From: Macquaria australasica
Lineage: Eukaryota > Chordata > Actinopteri > Centrarchiformes > Percichthyidae
Direction: 5' to 3'
Length of the DNA: 64,000 bases
NCBI GenBank assembly: GCA_005408345.1
Contig: SEMN01000200.1
Span: forward strand, 248,001 to 312,000
Within the stretch, counting starts at the first letter, position 1. Every line of letters begins with the position of its first letter. A program made the position numbers and the translations under genes. Positions 41,622 through 53,693 of this stretch are shown piece by piece. The notes below the pieces were generated by a model that was not told where the DNA came from, did not search any database, and was given only the letters and a program-made list of their open reading frames with translations.

Positions 41622-41679
41622 CCACACACACACACACCCACACACACATATATATATACACACTCTCACACACACACAG
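41622..41679. repeat. Compound CA/TA microsatellite
   Basis: CA units, then a TATATATATA stretch, then more CA units with CTCT interruptions. It lies about 130 bp after the long CA tract. Confidence 0.85.
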
Positions 41680-42283
41680 TGAACAGCTTGGAGAGTGAGG
41701 GGTGTAGAGCCGCCTGCTTAGACGCTGCCGTTTGCAATCACTAAGCAGCTTTAGTGTCTCCTACCACAGTCCTGATTTAAAATTCATAAATGCTAATCCT
41801 TCATAATTTACAGTTTAAAAAGCAGCCCTGCTCACAGGCCCTGTGGCCACAGCTCTGTCAGAGTAATTATACCAAGGAGCTGGGAATGGACTACTAGCAG
41901 AGACTTTCAACAGTCAAGGAAATCCCCCTCACTGGCACCAGACCCAATTACTCCAAATACCTAAACAGATTAGCAAGTAATTTTCCAGTTCAATCTGGAC
42001 ATAGGTGCCAAATCGGTGTTATACTTTAGTCAGGTGGGTAAATAGCATTAAAGTTGGGACATGCCTGTTTCTTATTAAGTGGACGGTATGCCAAGTAATT
42101 TTATTAGCCATTTCATTTAATTTGTGGCCCCAGCGATTGTCTTTTACAAGGTTACTTGGCTCTCTCTATTCCTCTGGTGTCAGGGGGTGATTTGCTGCCC
42201 TCTCTCTGTTCACTGACATTGCAGTGTGCATGTGTATATACTGTATATGTGCGTGTGTGTGTGTGTGTGTGTGCATACTGTAT

Positions 42284-42318
<35 letters not shown>

Positions 42319-43002
42319 CATCACTGATGAATGGATGCCTCTATTTGGGGAGGTGCCAGTTTTTAAACCAAATTCTTTGTCCTTGCGGGGACAAAATACA
42401 TTAGTTTAGATGTAGATTATCTGTGATTCTTTTATCCAAGGCCGCTAATAGAAAGCCATTATCAAAATGGTCTGATTTCACTGTAATGGTCCACAATGAC
42501 ACCAGAAAACCATTGAAGGTCCTGTGAAAGGGCCCTGCTTTACACGTAGAAGCTTTCAGTGCAAAATGGCTCACCATCCTTTTAAATGCATAATTAAGTA
42601 GCTATCTCAAATATTGATTCATCTCTCATCCTGACGTGCTGTATGATGGTGAAAGAAGTATAGACATATGTAAGAGAAAGGGATGTTAAGCCATTTGTGA
42701 TTACAGTGTTCAACAACCCAGCAGATGACGTGTTTTTCATCAGTGCAGAGTGATACACAATCAAGTATTTAATTTTACATGACATCAACCGTTTGGGGTC
42801 CAAAAGACTCTATAAGATATCAAATGCACGAGAGTAAAAGCTGTGCGATGTATTTAAGCATGAATGCCAAAAGCAATATGGAAACTGTAGAGGGTGTGGG
42901 ACAGACTTCTGTCAAATAAAGTACAAAACTGCTCAGATGTTTAATTGATGACCAAATATCTTATATGTTACACATGAGTCAGCTATGTAAGTGCATATCA
43001 GG
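41680..43002. other. Non-coding sequence with TG repeats
   Basis: No host gene is recognised. A block near 41750-42000 is repeat-free. The remainder includes the TG repeat at 42227-42316 and AT-rich unique sequence. Confidence 0.35.
42227..42316. repeat. Compound TG/TA microsatellite
   Basis: Several TG tracts are separated by CATACTGTATG-type and TATATACTG-type interruptions. The final tract (42290-42316) is nearly perfect. Confidence 0.85.
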
Positions 43003-43175
43003 GCTTCAACTAATCATTATTTTCATTATCAGTTAATCTGCCTGTTATTTTCTACATTAATCGATTCATTCTTTTTTCCATAAAATGTCAGAAAATAGTA
43101 ACAAATGCCCATTATAATTTCGCAGAACCTAAGGTATTCAAATTGTTTTTGTTTTTTTCGGAGCAACAGTGCAAA
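43003..43175 (+). mobile_element. Left-end fragment of a fish DNA transposon
   Basis: The segment starts at CAGGGCTTCAACTAATCATT and continues with TTTTCATTATCAGTTAATCT and ATAAAATGTCAGAAAATAGT. I recognise this as one terminus of a common teleost repeat whose ends read CAGGGCTGCAACTAA. Similarity fades after about 43175, and the opposite terminus is not found, so the copy is truncated. A CAGGG-type terminus suggests hAT-like ancestry, but this is inference. Confidence 0.6.
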
Positions 43176-44109
43176 ACCCACTTCCTAAGCCCATCAGCTT
43201 CCAAATTATTTGTTAAATTGTCATCAGAACTAGAGTGGTCTATATATGAAAAAAACATCATTCATTTTACACCGCAAAGGCTTCAAAAAGGACACAGTAA
43301 CTATTTTGTCTTTATACCTGTCTGATATTTCTCTGTGCTATCAGAAACGGCCACGACTCCAGATGATGCCTGAGCACTATATCACAGTGACTCTCATCTC
43401 TAAGTGAAAGAAATCAGGATTCTATTAGAGCAGATTAGGAAGACTGCACTGGACATCATGTCACAAATCCCAAGATTTAAAGTTTCTCCGTCTTTTCTCT
43501 GTAACCATCGGCCACAAGGAACGACTCGCCCAACACCCAAATGTCTCTTCCCTTTCTTTTTCACAGTATATCTGCAGAAGCCTATTGCCACTGTATACTG
43601 ATGCCTGCATGTGTGACTGATACTACTGTATTAAGCTTTATTTTATATACAAACACACATCAGTCACCAGCTATACTCCTCACTACTTTTGCAATAGTTT
43701 ACAGACACATTTATAAGATCAGATCTTTTTGCAGCAAATAACTCTATTTATTTCACACATTGCATTGAGAATATGTGCTGTTTGAATGTGAGACGAATAC
43801 TAAAATTATACACCAGAGACAGACAATAGAGCTAGCCTAATATTAGAAGAAATTACTCCTCTTACACCCTTATTTTGTTTCACAGCAAACTGCATATTAC
43901 ATTATTATAATTAGCTATTTGTTTTCTTGAGCAGAGGGCTGTCTCAAAGAGTGGGATTACTGCATCAATGATCTAACTTTATGTCTTTTGATCTCGATTT
44001 TACCCAGGGTGGCTCACCGTGGTAACGGATGCTGCACAGCTAACCTGCTTTTGAGCAGGTTCATTTTAGGATGGCGGATTTAACTACTACGCAACAAAAA
44101 GGGAATCAG
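43176..44109. other. Non-coding unique sequence
   Basis: No gene or shared repeat is recognised. The small frames at 43143-43325, 43404-43601 and 43400-43591 have no known domains. Confidence 0.35.
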
Positions 44110-44838
44110 TTAAAGCTGCTCTAATCAATATGTTTATATTAACAATAGATGGAATTACTATTTAAAATGAGGAAGGGGTCGCTCATAGTGATTAACCCAC
44201 AGAGAATTATCAGTTCCCCTCAGCATCAACCCAGCACCAAACGGCAGACAGACGAAGTCAGCGACTAGCTGGTTTGATTTGATTTCACTTTGTTAGATTT
44301 CTCTGAAATGTGTCTGGCATCACAAGGCGTGCACTGTTTCATATAACGCAACATTTAGCCAGACAACAGAACAAACGTTACAAAACAAATATAGAAAACC
44401 TGCCATTTTGATTAAACAGCTGCAGTGCACACAGTTTCATCGCCTGCTTTCACAGTCAGTGCTTAACCTACGCAGGTACACAGGTCTTAAAAAGAGAAAA
44501 GCACTGAGGACCCAAACTCTGATTTAACAGTTTGACAAATTGAGGAACAAAAGCATTCTTGAATCTGTTCAGTGTAACCTATGGGACATAGCATGGTGAA
44601 CATAACATAGCATTTAGCAGCTAAAGACCGATATCTCTCACTGGAGTTGGTGGAGACCAAAACAAGGGAGTGAATATTGGACTTGACAGGAGTCCAAATT
44701 AATGATAATGTTCCTCGTGTCTGCTGTATAGGCAACTTACTGCTAACACATTAGCCAACTTTATAAGGTGATAATATGTCAATGTTGTGTTTACAGCTGC
44801 CCCCAAGTGGACAAAAAAATCTAATATTGCAGGTCTAA
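44110..44838 (+). mobile_element. Repeat family C, copy 1, most complete copy
   Basis: The left end reads TTAAAGCTGC and the right end GCAGGTCTAA, a decayed inverted pair. The body has GCACCAAACGGCAGACAGAC, AGCATTTAGCAGCTAAAGA and TGTCAATGTTGTGTTTACAG. The first two blocks are shared with 46941-47080 and/or 58213-58515. It is a non-coding DNA transposon of a type common in percomorphs. A roughly 316-bp foreign piece splits it. Confidence 0.75.
44273..44588. mobile_element. Nested insertion inside family C copy 1
   Basis: In copy 2 the sequence runs GACTAGCTGGTGAACATA without a break. In copy 1 it breaks after GACTAGCTGG and resumes at TAGCATGGTGAACATA about 316 bp later. The flanks TAGCTGG and TAGCATGG look like a target-site duplication differing by one inserted base. 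The insert has no reading frame and no recognisable family. Confidence 0.55.
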
Positions 44839-46832
44839 GTGAAAAACAATAAACAGAATAATAGTTACTTGTTGTAAAGCTAGTTCTATGATAACAGGGA
44901 GACCCCTCTGAAGTGGCTCTTTCTTCATAACCAAACAGCAGGTTGACCATATTATCAATCAAAAAATACTGTTGATCTGAATTATATTAGAATTCTTGAC
45001 AGTAATTGGTTCAGTATAACCTATTGCATGCATCTTTTTACAGCCTCATAGTAAAAACACTTTGTTTTCTCAATGAAAATTATGCCCAAAGTTCCCTAAT
45101 GATGTGCAGTGATAAGCAGTTTGCTAATGTTAGCACAGCCTACACTTTTCCTTCAAGGTATCCTCTCGCTCTCTTTAGCTATGGAAACCCTCTTACTTTG
45201 GTGTTATATTCTCCATTGCTCTTTTATTTATCATGTTCTGAAAACAATTATTTTCAGGAACCAATTTATTAAGTGAAGCTTCTAAACATGTTTATATTAG
45301 TGCCACTATGATCACACAATTACTGATAGTCTGTGGCTTTTACTGTTTATTTCATTGTTTTCATCATTTCTATTGCTCCTTTGTATATTCCAAGTTAATA
45401 ATCATTATTTTCTATATCTTCTACCCTTAATAATATTACTTTTTTCTAAACAGACTTCCTTTCCAGACAAGAATCAATTGTTTCACCCTATAAATATGCT
45501 GCTTTTGCTCTGTTGATGTTGCTTGTGATTAATGCAGTTAACTGTCATGGCAATTACCTTTTAGTCTTGTAGTATGACGATGATGAACTCACTTCATGAA
45601 ACAGGCCCGAGGTCTGTTCCTATCAGTGTTCAAAGAAGCAGCCTCAGAATGACAACACACTCGCACATGCTACTGTATATCTCCTCCAAAACACACCATG
45701 GCTTCTAATGTGTCAGGTTTGTGGTGCAGCAATTTCACAACCAAATAGCTCGCAGGAGTGATAAGAGTTTCATTATTGCGCGAACAAATCAAAGGCAACA
45801 AGCAGCGTCATTCATAAAACATATTTCAATATTTCACCTGTTTTAATTTAGGTGTTCAACAAAGCAACGGAGAGATGGAAGAAAAAGCAAGAAATAATGA
45901 AGAAGGTGGGTATAAGTACACAAAGCGAGCAGCACTCTGAAGGATATTGCTTTTAGTTATTCTAGTTGTGTGCTAAAGTCTGCGCTCTGTGTTGTTGTGC
46001 AGTTTTGAAAAATAAAATCTAATCAAAACAACAATGCAAGAATAAAAGACATGCCCTACGGCCCCGTCTTACACTACAGCTGAAAACAATATGATATTTC
46101 TAAGTTATTTTAGCTTTGAAGCCAACCACAATGGCCTAAGCTAAATTCATATCTAATGTTAACTCTTAGCAGTTTTAAAGACTAGGGAAGAACTGTGAGA
46201 CTAATGGAGTAATTTTGCTTATTATTGTCTGGTTTTAAGAGCTTATTTCTGTGTTTGCAAATTCATCAGACACTACCAGATTAATTCTGGTCAATTTAAC
46301 AGTCTGACAAACCCAGCATGGGACTAAATGCATGGGGTGGACACAAAAAAAGCAAATATAAATATTGCATGCAAACATTCCTGCAAAAAGTGCCACAACT
46401 CCATGATCATGTTTTAATTAGTAGTAGTTTGTATGTTGTTATACCAAATTGCATAATATTACAGGTGTTGCTGTTATTGTATCCACACCCTGTGCAGTAC
46501 ATAACACCCAAATCACTGTCCACAATAACAACTGCTGTGTGTTTCAGTTACCTATTAAGCTATGGCCTTGAACATACAGCAGTTAAGTGCATAATCATCT
46601 GATGTAAAAAGGCCAAAACACCCAAATTAAACATTTTATTCTCTCTGTGTGCCTGCTCTTTTTCCACTCATCATTCAGCCTTGTACACATGAAAGGCACA
46701 AAGCACCAAGGCTTACTAACGAGTAAGCGCTGAAGAAGTTCAATTGATGAAAATACAAAAGGATGGAGGAAGGCTGCCTCTGGTATGATCGCAAACAAAA
46801 AGCAATTTTTGTTTAGGTCAGGGGCAGCACAG
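44839..46832. other. Non-coding unique sequence
   Basis: No gene or shared repeat is recognised in this AT-rich 2 kb. The frame at 46318-46602 has no known domain. Confidence 0.35.
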
Positions 46833-47332
46833 AGGGCAGCTCAGTGGTTTAGCACAGCAAGAGGGCCCTGATTTTGAACATGGATATATTAAGAGAGCTG
46901 GATACCGTATTTTAAAATGGCACCCACTGTACGGTACTTGTTCAGCACACAGACACAGTTAGCGACTAGCTGGTGAACATAGTGGAGCATTTAGCAGCTA
47001 ACGAGCCAGATATTTCCCTCAGGAGTTGGTAGAGACCAAAAACAGAGCTAAAAGAGAGCGAATATTGTACTTACATTTAATTATATATGTATAGTATCTA
47101 AAGGTAATTTTGGGGAGACAGGGTTGTTACCAGGCACCTGTGCCTAAGGTTGTTTAGCCTCCTGCTTTTTTTGAGCCCATAGAGCATGTTCAGTAGAGTC
47201 CTTCCCTGGCTGAGGCAGTGTACTCCCCATACACATGAACTGAATGAAATAATACACTGATACACTGATTTGACTCTGATAGCTCAAATTGCGACCCTGA
47301 ACAGGATAAGTGGTTTACAAAATGGATCAATG
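46833..47332 (+). mobile_element. Split dispersed repeat with tRNA-like left end
   Basis: The left part (46833-46879) reads GGGCAGCTCAGTGGTTTAGC then CAGCAAGAGGGCCCTG. The right part (47291-47332) reads GCGACCCTGAACAGGATAAG and AAATGGAT. I recognise these as the two ends of one widespread teleost repeat. The middle is displaced by a family C fragment and by sequence I cannot place. The class is uncertain; the left end resembles a tRNA-derived head, but the internal promoter box is degraded. Confidence 0.45.
46941..47080 (+). mobile_element. Repeat family C, copy 2 (fragment)
   Basis: The words AGCGACTAGCTGGTGAACAT, AGCATTTAGCAGCTAACGAG, CCAGATATTTCCCTCAGGAG and GAGCTAAAAGAGAGCGAATA match copies 1 and 3. 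Neither terminus is present. It lies between the two halves of another repeat, so it probably inserted into that older element and then lost its ends. Confidence 0.7.
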
Positions 47333-50300
47333 TTTAGGTTATGCAATCTGTCATAGAAATATTGTTTACATGAGTTTTGAGCTCTTCCAATAATACACAT
47401 GATCCTTGTTGCACAGAAATTCTGACTGCAAGAATCAAGATTTAGACAAAGTATTTATGTTTTCCCCCAAGTTGTATGCTGTTTGTTTAATTTCCGACAC
47501 TATCATCCATAGGCTGTTCGTTAATAGTAATCTTTCTATCTGATAATCTCCTGTACGTCTTCTAGTCTTACTCAAACTAATTCATGAAAGGTAGTGTTTC
47601 TGATGTATTCTCATTGCAATTTATGATTTCCGATACTTTCTTATTAAATCATTTTGTAGTGGAGTAATGACATCATCAAGAGAAGCAATAGCAGCTGTAC
47701 TGTAGCTTATGTCTACATCCAATGTTCAAGACGGTGCAGATGGAGCTATACTGTCTACAGTTCTTTCCTTTGATCTGGTTAGCCTCCCAGGCATTAGTAA
47801 TAGACCCATTGCTATTGGGGAAAAAAAGGAAATTGCAGCACATTTCAATAAAAGTTATTGGTCTTCATGCAGACAAAAACAGCCACACATTTGCTGTCAC
47901 AATGTATATGAATGCGAATGTAATTACCTTGCCTGTGAAGCCCCGCTCCCTTTCTCCCTCCCGCACTCTCGTATGATTATGTTTTTCTGCCTGTGTTATC
48001 TGTGAGAGAAGTGTGCTGCTGTGCTGATTAACAAATAACTCTGTGATGAGCCCCCCAATGTCCAGTTAGGTGCAAACTAGATACGCCGTATTTGGACAGA
48101 GAGCCGACGCCTTCTGGTAATAGAAAAACTTCTAATCAAGTCATATATTTTTACAGCTTGAGGGCCTGAGTTTGCTATCATATTACACAGTTCATGCCAT
48201 GATTCATATGCAGTATGGTTTAATACTGAACATCCACTCTCACATCATTTCAACATTAGGATCAACCACCACTGGTGGATGTGTAGCAGGCTATCCAGAG
48301 CTGCACAGTGTGACTCTCATAACGTAATTAGTCCATCTCTCTAGGAGGGTTTTGCTAACTTTACCTATATGCCAAAGTAAAGTGCAGTCACTTTGATGAT
48401 AAAAGGGATAAAAAGGCAGCGATAAGGTGGAATGTTGAGCAGAGAGAGGCTGGTGTGAGCCCGCCAGCGGAGGTCTAATTGGATGAAGGAACCCTGTTGC
48501 ATGAGGCGTTCTTCCCTGAGAGTGCAAAGACATTATGAAAACCTCCCACGCTGCTTTCAGTTGATTCAATTAATTTATTTTTCTGTTAAACTGATGGAAA
48601 TATTGCCTCTTTTCCAATAAAAGCCTGACAGCTTTAGCACCGTGACATGGCTTGAAGTCCTCAGCTCTAAGGAATTAATTGTGAATGCGTTTTGCTCCCG
48701 TCACCAGCCCTGCCCTCAACGTGATCCCAAAAGGATGACCAGAAATCACCCCTGTCTCCATGGCTGCCCAGCCCAGGCTCAGCCTGTGGTCGAGTGATCT
48801 CATTCCCCTCTTCCATGTTTGGTGCTGTGGCTTTTGTTTTGACCGGGCTGAGAGTGAGCCTTAACTGATCGCCATGCCTCAACGCAGCCAAGGAAAAACA
48901 TTGGTTCAAACAATAGGCAGAGGATCAGAGAGGTGGGAGAGTGAATAATGTGTCAGGTGCTCCGAATGAATTAAAGTGCAGTGCAGGGCTGTGGAAATAC
49001 CTCTGTGTGAGGCCCTAATCAGTCGCAAACAAGGGAGGGAGAGAGGGGGAAAAAAAGCTTTCATTCCTGTAACTAATCATTTGCGGTTTCCCAATGCAGT
49101 CAGCCAACGCCAAAGGCAGAGACTAATAAACTGGGAGGCTGTGTAGATTTATAAATGATTAATTAAGGGGCCTCCCACGGGATCTACAGCAGCTATAAGC
49201 AAAAATATTAATTAGTTGAGATGAGACTTAAACTAACAGGAAAACATTCCAGCCATGTTGGAAAGCACATGGTGGGGGCAGCTTGTTTGACTCTGGGCTG
49301 ACAAAGAGGGCCCTCACCGCTGCACCACTGTCGGGTGAGGGAGGGGGCTGTGTTGAATTTGGCTGGAGGATAATGAAGAGTTACATAGAGTGTCAGACAG
49401 AGAGACACACAGGTCCTTAGTATTGAGTTGTAAGGAGAGATGACTGAGTGACTGAGAGGGTTAGGATTGGGTCTGAAATGAGTTCTCAACTGCCTCAAGT
49501 ACCTCTGCCCCCCCTCCCCCCCTTCACACAGCGACATTACCATCTCTGGTTGCCTCTCCTTATGCCTGCCCTTCAGGGAGGTCTCTAAAGCCTCTCTCCT
49601 CCGCTTCTTTTCATGAATGTCAAGATGCTGAGTTTAAAGTCCCGCAGATTAAATGGGAAGTGTTGAGTTTATTCTGCCTCTAATGAAAGAACTAGGTAAT
49701 TTCATGCAGAGGATCTCAATGTCACAATGCTTTCCAACTTCCAGAGCAGTCTTCTTATTTCCTGCTATCCACTGGGAAGGTGGCAACTGATTTCACCGTT
49801 TTTGATTACTGCAGCGTCGTCCAGGATGATGCTACCTGGGTGACATGACCCATCTAAAAGTGTTTGTGCAGGTGTGGTAGTGAAGTGAGCACCAGGGTTT
49901 CATGGTACTAAAACTATTCATGGCCAGTGTCAAATCTGATGGCTGATCTGAACCAGTTTCTCTGTCATCTATTGAGTCAGTCACCAACTGCAAAGTCAAA
50001 TAATAATCTGTTCCTGCGTTATATGTTGGCTATACTGCGGACTATCTGTGCTGATAAATAATAACAAACCAGCGTGTTTCTTGGTAATACCCACATCAAA
50101 ACAAGGGGCCATGAGGATTCTCGACAAATTAGCGGCAGGAAAAAAACCCCCACACGTTTATTTCAGGAATTCCACAAACCCAACATTAGTTTCTGTCAGA
50201 AAAACAACATATGCAACATACAATATCTTACAATTTGAAATCACATATCAAGTCTCTGACACATTCCCCCTCCAGTCTGCACTCTGAAGAATAATGTGGC

Positions 50301-51735
50301 TGGCCTCTGCATACTTACACATACTATATACCACAAGGCAAACCAATGAAAAATAGCTTGAGATGCTAATCATACTTCCACAAATTACTCTTTTTTTTTT
50401 CCTCTTTCAAAAATTGCAAAGTAAAAACAACACAATAAAAAGAAAGCCAACACTGCACTGGGCAGCCAGCATGAAATACAATTATAGAAATATGAATTCA
50501 TTTGTAAAGGTCATGCCTCCTTTTCGAAGGACTTTGTGATGAGAACAAAAACCACTGGAAGTACAAACCACCTGTGCCAACTCAAATATTATCACAGTTA
50601 GTAAAAATTGGATCAGACCTGTGGTACAAATAATCTAAGCAATACTTTGAGGCCTGAAATAATCAGGACCTTAAAGAGAGTGCGAGAGTATGCATCTGGA
50701 TGAGATTAACAATCACCTGACTATACTGTAGATGACTCAAACGTAATCCATCCACAGAAAAGCCCTGGAGTGAGTAGATCAAAAATCCCCATATGTCAAT
50801 CTTGACTTTAGTTTCGTCTGCAGGTTAAAAAGAACTGGCCTCAACCATTTTCATGTTTTCAGCACAGAATCAGATGAAAAGAGTCTGAGATGAAAAATTA
50901 GGGCCAAGTAGACACTTGAAGAGAGAGGCAGACATTCCTTTAAGCCATCATAATTGACTCACTGGAGGGCCAGGCTCTGGTGGCGGTGAGGTGCTTCAGA
51001 AGTCAATGTTCCCAGAATCTAGTGTCAAGGGTGAATACATGTTTTTAGATTTCATAAATAAATATTTCATTCAACTGTCAATGGCATGTATGTGGTGGAA
51101 GAGAGCCCTTTCATGTCCCTCTGGTTTTTGGATGGGTCGGTGGTATGTGTGCAGGAAAATTGAGGCTACTAAAGGCTACCAGCAGGAGTGAGCCCAGAAA
51201 AGACTCCCATTTGAATGATAGGCAAAGAGTTGAGCTGTGTTTTCTTTTTCCTCTCCTGATATGATTGCTGAGGGTGTCCACTAGATATGGAGTGACGTTT
51301 GACAACAATTAGTGGCGCTGCTTTGAGCCGTGACAGGCAGGCCTATATACAACACAAAGAAGACTCCGGTCCCCAACTTCACAGCAGATCACCACACATA
51401 TCAGCCCCATCAAAACTCCAGACAAGACAGATACTGCAAGGCAATGTCTACTGTAATAGTCACGCGTATTCAGGTCCAATATGAAACACAAAAATAGTAA
51501 ACTTCCATTATTTAAACATGCCTGTCCAGCTGAAACATCGTACTGTTGTTACAAAAGTGATACCAAAACAATTTGGTTAGTTATAGCCACAAAAACCCAG
51601 ACCTTCTCCATTCACAGACTTTGAGGCACAATAACATTGTCATGCTCCTTCGGCCTTTGCTCCTGACAGACAATCATAACTGACATGGACGCTAGAGGTC
51701 TTTGACGGTTACATGTAAACATATGTTGTTTTTGC
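47333..51735. other. Non-coding unique sequence, candidate conserved blocks
   Basis: No host gene or transposon is recognised in 4.4 kb. Repeat-free blocks at 48400-48520, 48660-48910 and 48960-49210 have mixed GC content. The last carries TAAT-type words, for example AAATGATTAATTAAGGGG near 49152 and ATATTAATTAGTTG near 49204. A C-rich run lies near 49508-49522 and a T10 run at 50391-50400. Regulatory function is inference. Confidence 0.35.
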
Positions 51736-52240
51736 ACTCCTCCCAAGATGAACGATAGCGTCAGTCCTTTCAGCCAGTGCCCCAAAATTACATATTAATT
51801 TTACATTCAAGTGACAAAGCCCTCTAGCGGCTGCAGCTGCAATTATGACGGGAGCAAAGAAGGAAGTCATGTGATGTTGTAGAGCGACCCGCGTAGGGAT
51901 GAGGTCAAGGTGGATGGATGGGTGAACACATCGGCCTTTAACACCTGAGACAGCTGTTTGTTGCCTATTTCAAACTGACAGTCAACGTTGATTTATTTTA
52001 AGCATGACCATGATTGTTTCCTAACCTTAACCACATGTTTGTTATTGTAACCATGACGACAACGCTTCCCTTCCTTGACAAAGTACTTATTTTAACCCAA
52101 ACCAGGATCTTTCCCTAAACCTATCCAAGTAGTTTTTGTGCCTAAACCTAACCAAACCTTAAGCATAGCTTTGTCACATCATAAAACAGATTTTTTTCAA
52201 CATTTGTAACGGTTTCTGAAGTCTGAGGCGTCAGATCAGA
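51736..52240 (+). repeat. Dispersed repeat family B, copy 2
   Basis: The words CTCCTCCCAAGATGAACGAT, GACAAAGCCCTCTAGCGGCT, GGTGGATGGATGGGTGAACA, CTGACAGTCAACGTTGATTT and CCTAACCTTAACCACATG are in the same order as in copies 1 and 3. It is the least interrupted copy. No coding capacity is seen. The right border is set where similarity to copy 3 fades. Confidence 0.65.
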
Positions 52241-52572
52241 AAATGCTTCTATATGTAGAGGGCATGGACAAACAAAGTATTTTTTCATTTAATTTGGATG
52301 ATTTGTTGTATATTTCTTGGGAAGACGATGTAGAAGATGTAGCAGTATTATACCTGTAGCTTTTGTTGTGGACCAATGGGTGCCTTGGTCATTCACACTG
52401 CTAATGTGGATGCTGATGAACAGACTTTCTTTCGTATGTTGATGTGTTAGAATAAAAATACAGTAAAAAAACAAAACTTCTGTACAGAATAAAATTGAAA
52501 TCTAGAAATTACTCTTAAATCTATCAAATGTCATGTACATGTTCGCTGAGCGCTTTTGCAGTGAGAGTGATA
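52241..52572. other. Non-coding AT-rich sequence
   Basis: No gene or repeat is recognised between repeat B2 and the Tc1-type element. Confidence 0.35.
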
Positions 52573-52687
52573 CATGAGATGGCCAAAAGTATGTGGACAG
52601 CTGAACATCTCATTTTAAACCATGGCCATTAATATGCTGCTATAACAGTCTCCACTCTTCTGGGGAGACTTTCCACAACATTTGGAA

Positions 52688-52940
52688 GAGTCCCCCTTCA
52701 ACCCAACCGGTCGAGGCAGATGACCGCCCACCTTGAGCCTGGTTCTGCTCAAGGTTTCTACCTGTTAAAAGGGAGTTTTTCCTTGCCACTGTCGCATAGT
52801 GCTTGCTCATGGTGGGAACTGTTGGGTCTCTGTAAATATAAAGAGTCGGTCTAGACCTGCTCTATTCGAAAAAGTGCCCTGAGATAACTTTGTTATGATA
52901 TGGCGCTATATAAATAAAACTGAATTGAACTGAATTGAAT
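52688..52940 (+). mobile_element. L2-like LINE 3' end or L2-tailed SINE, nested in Tc1 relic
   Basis: The 253-bp insert is flanked by perfect 7-bp duplications, TTTGGAA at 52681-52687 and 52941-52947. It contains CGAGGCAGATGACCGCCCAC, GTTAAAAGGGAGTTTTTCCT and GGCGCTATATAAATAAAACT, then a TGAATTGAAC-type tail. I recognise these words as the 3' untranslated region of fish L2-clade elements. No reverse transcriptase is present, so it is a 5'-truncated LINE or a SINE borrowing that tail. Confidence 0.8.
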
Positions 52941-53045
52941 TTTGGAACATGCCTGCAGAGATTTACTCTGATTCAGCCACAAGAGCATTAGTGACGTCGG
53001 CCACTGATGTTGAGCAATAAGGTCTCGCTCGCAGTCAGCGTTACA

Positions 53046-53376
53046 GTGAACGAATGAAAAAATAGGTATTTTTGAGTCTGTTTATTTAAATGACCTATCC
53101 CTTATCGGATTATTCAGACACATTAATCAACAACAAACCAAACATTCGGATATGTAAACCAACCAGCATCTAACAGCACAAAATAATGTTATACAAATTT
53201 GAACAGCCTACATAGTGTATACAGTAGTGTCCCAGGAGATACCCAACAATGTAAATGAAATAAATATATGCACACAGCCTCACATAAACACGAGTATAAA
53301 CATAATACACAAACACAAACAAACTGAACAAAATCAAAATGTATGTACCAATTCATGTTAGCTCACACATTACACT
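53046..53376. mobile_element. 331-bp insertion in Tc1 relic with 5-bp target duplication
   Basis: The Tc1 sequence is broken between GCGTTACA and AATTCACCCC. TTACA occurs on both sides (53041-53045 and 53377-53381), consistent with a 5-bp target-site duplication. The insert is AT-rich, without a reading frame or clear inverted termini (weak AGTGAA versus TACACT). Its family is not recognised. Confidence 0.6.
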
Positions 53377-53693
53377 TTACAATTCACCCCAAAGGTGTTG
53401 GATGGGGATGAGGTCAGCGGTCTGTGCAGTCCAATCAAGTTCTTCCAGACCAAACTCAGAAAACCATTTCTTGATGGACTTTTGTGCATGGAGGTATTGA
53501 CACGTTGAAACAGGAAAAGGCCCTTTCCCAAACTGCTGTCACAAAGTTGGAAGCACACTGTTATTATATAAATATATCTTCATGCTGTAGCATTAAGATT
53601 TCCTAACTAGACACCTAGCCCAAACCACGATAAACAGCTCCAGACACAAAGTACACAAACATCTGTGGTCCACATACTTTTGGCCACATATTG

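Larger units (their letters stand above)
52600..53560 (-). pseudogene. Broken Tc1-type transposase, C-terminal fragments
   Basis: Reading the minus strand from 53560 downwards, one frame gives EELDWTAQTADLIPIQHLWG. This matches the region that ends the DDE/D catalytic domain of Tc1 transposases (usual form SPDLNPI-LW). After the first insert, another frame gives LRARPYCSTS and VADVTNALVAESE, interrupted by stop codons; after the second insert only 52600-52687 remains. Frameshifts, in-frame stops, a missing N-terminus and two insertions make it non-functional. Confidence 0.8.
52573..53693 (-). mobile_element. Tc1/mariner-type transposon relic with two nested inserts
   Basis: The ends are inverted copies of a terminus I recognise from fish: ATGGCCAAAAGTATGTGG at about 52579-52596, and its complement CCACATACTTTTGGCCA at about 53669-53685. 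The interior translates on the minus strand to C-terminal Tc1 transposase motifs. The N-terminal DNA-binding part is missing, so the element was internally deleted. Removing the two inserts leaves about 540 bp. Confidence 0.85.
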
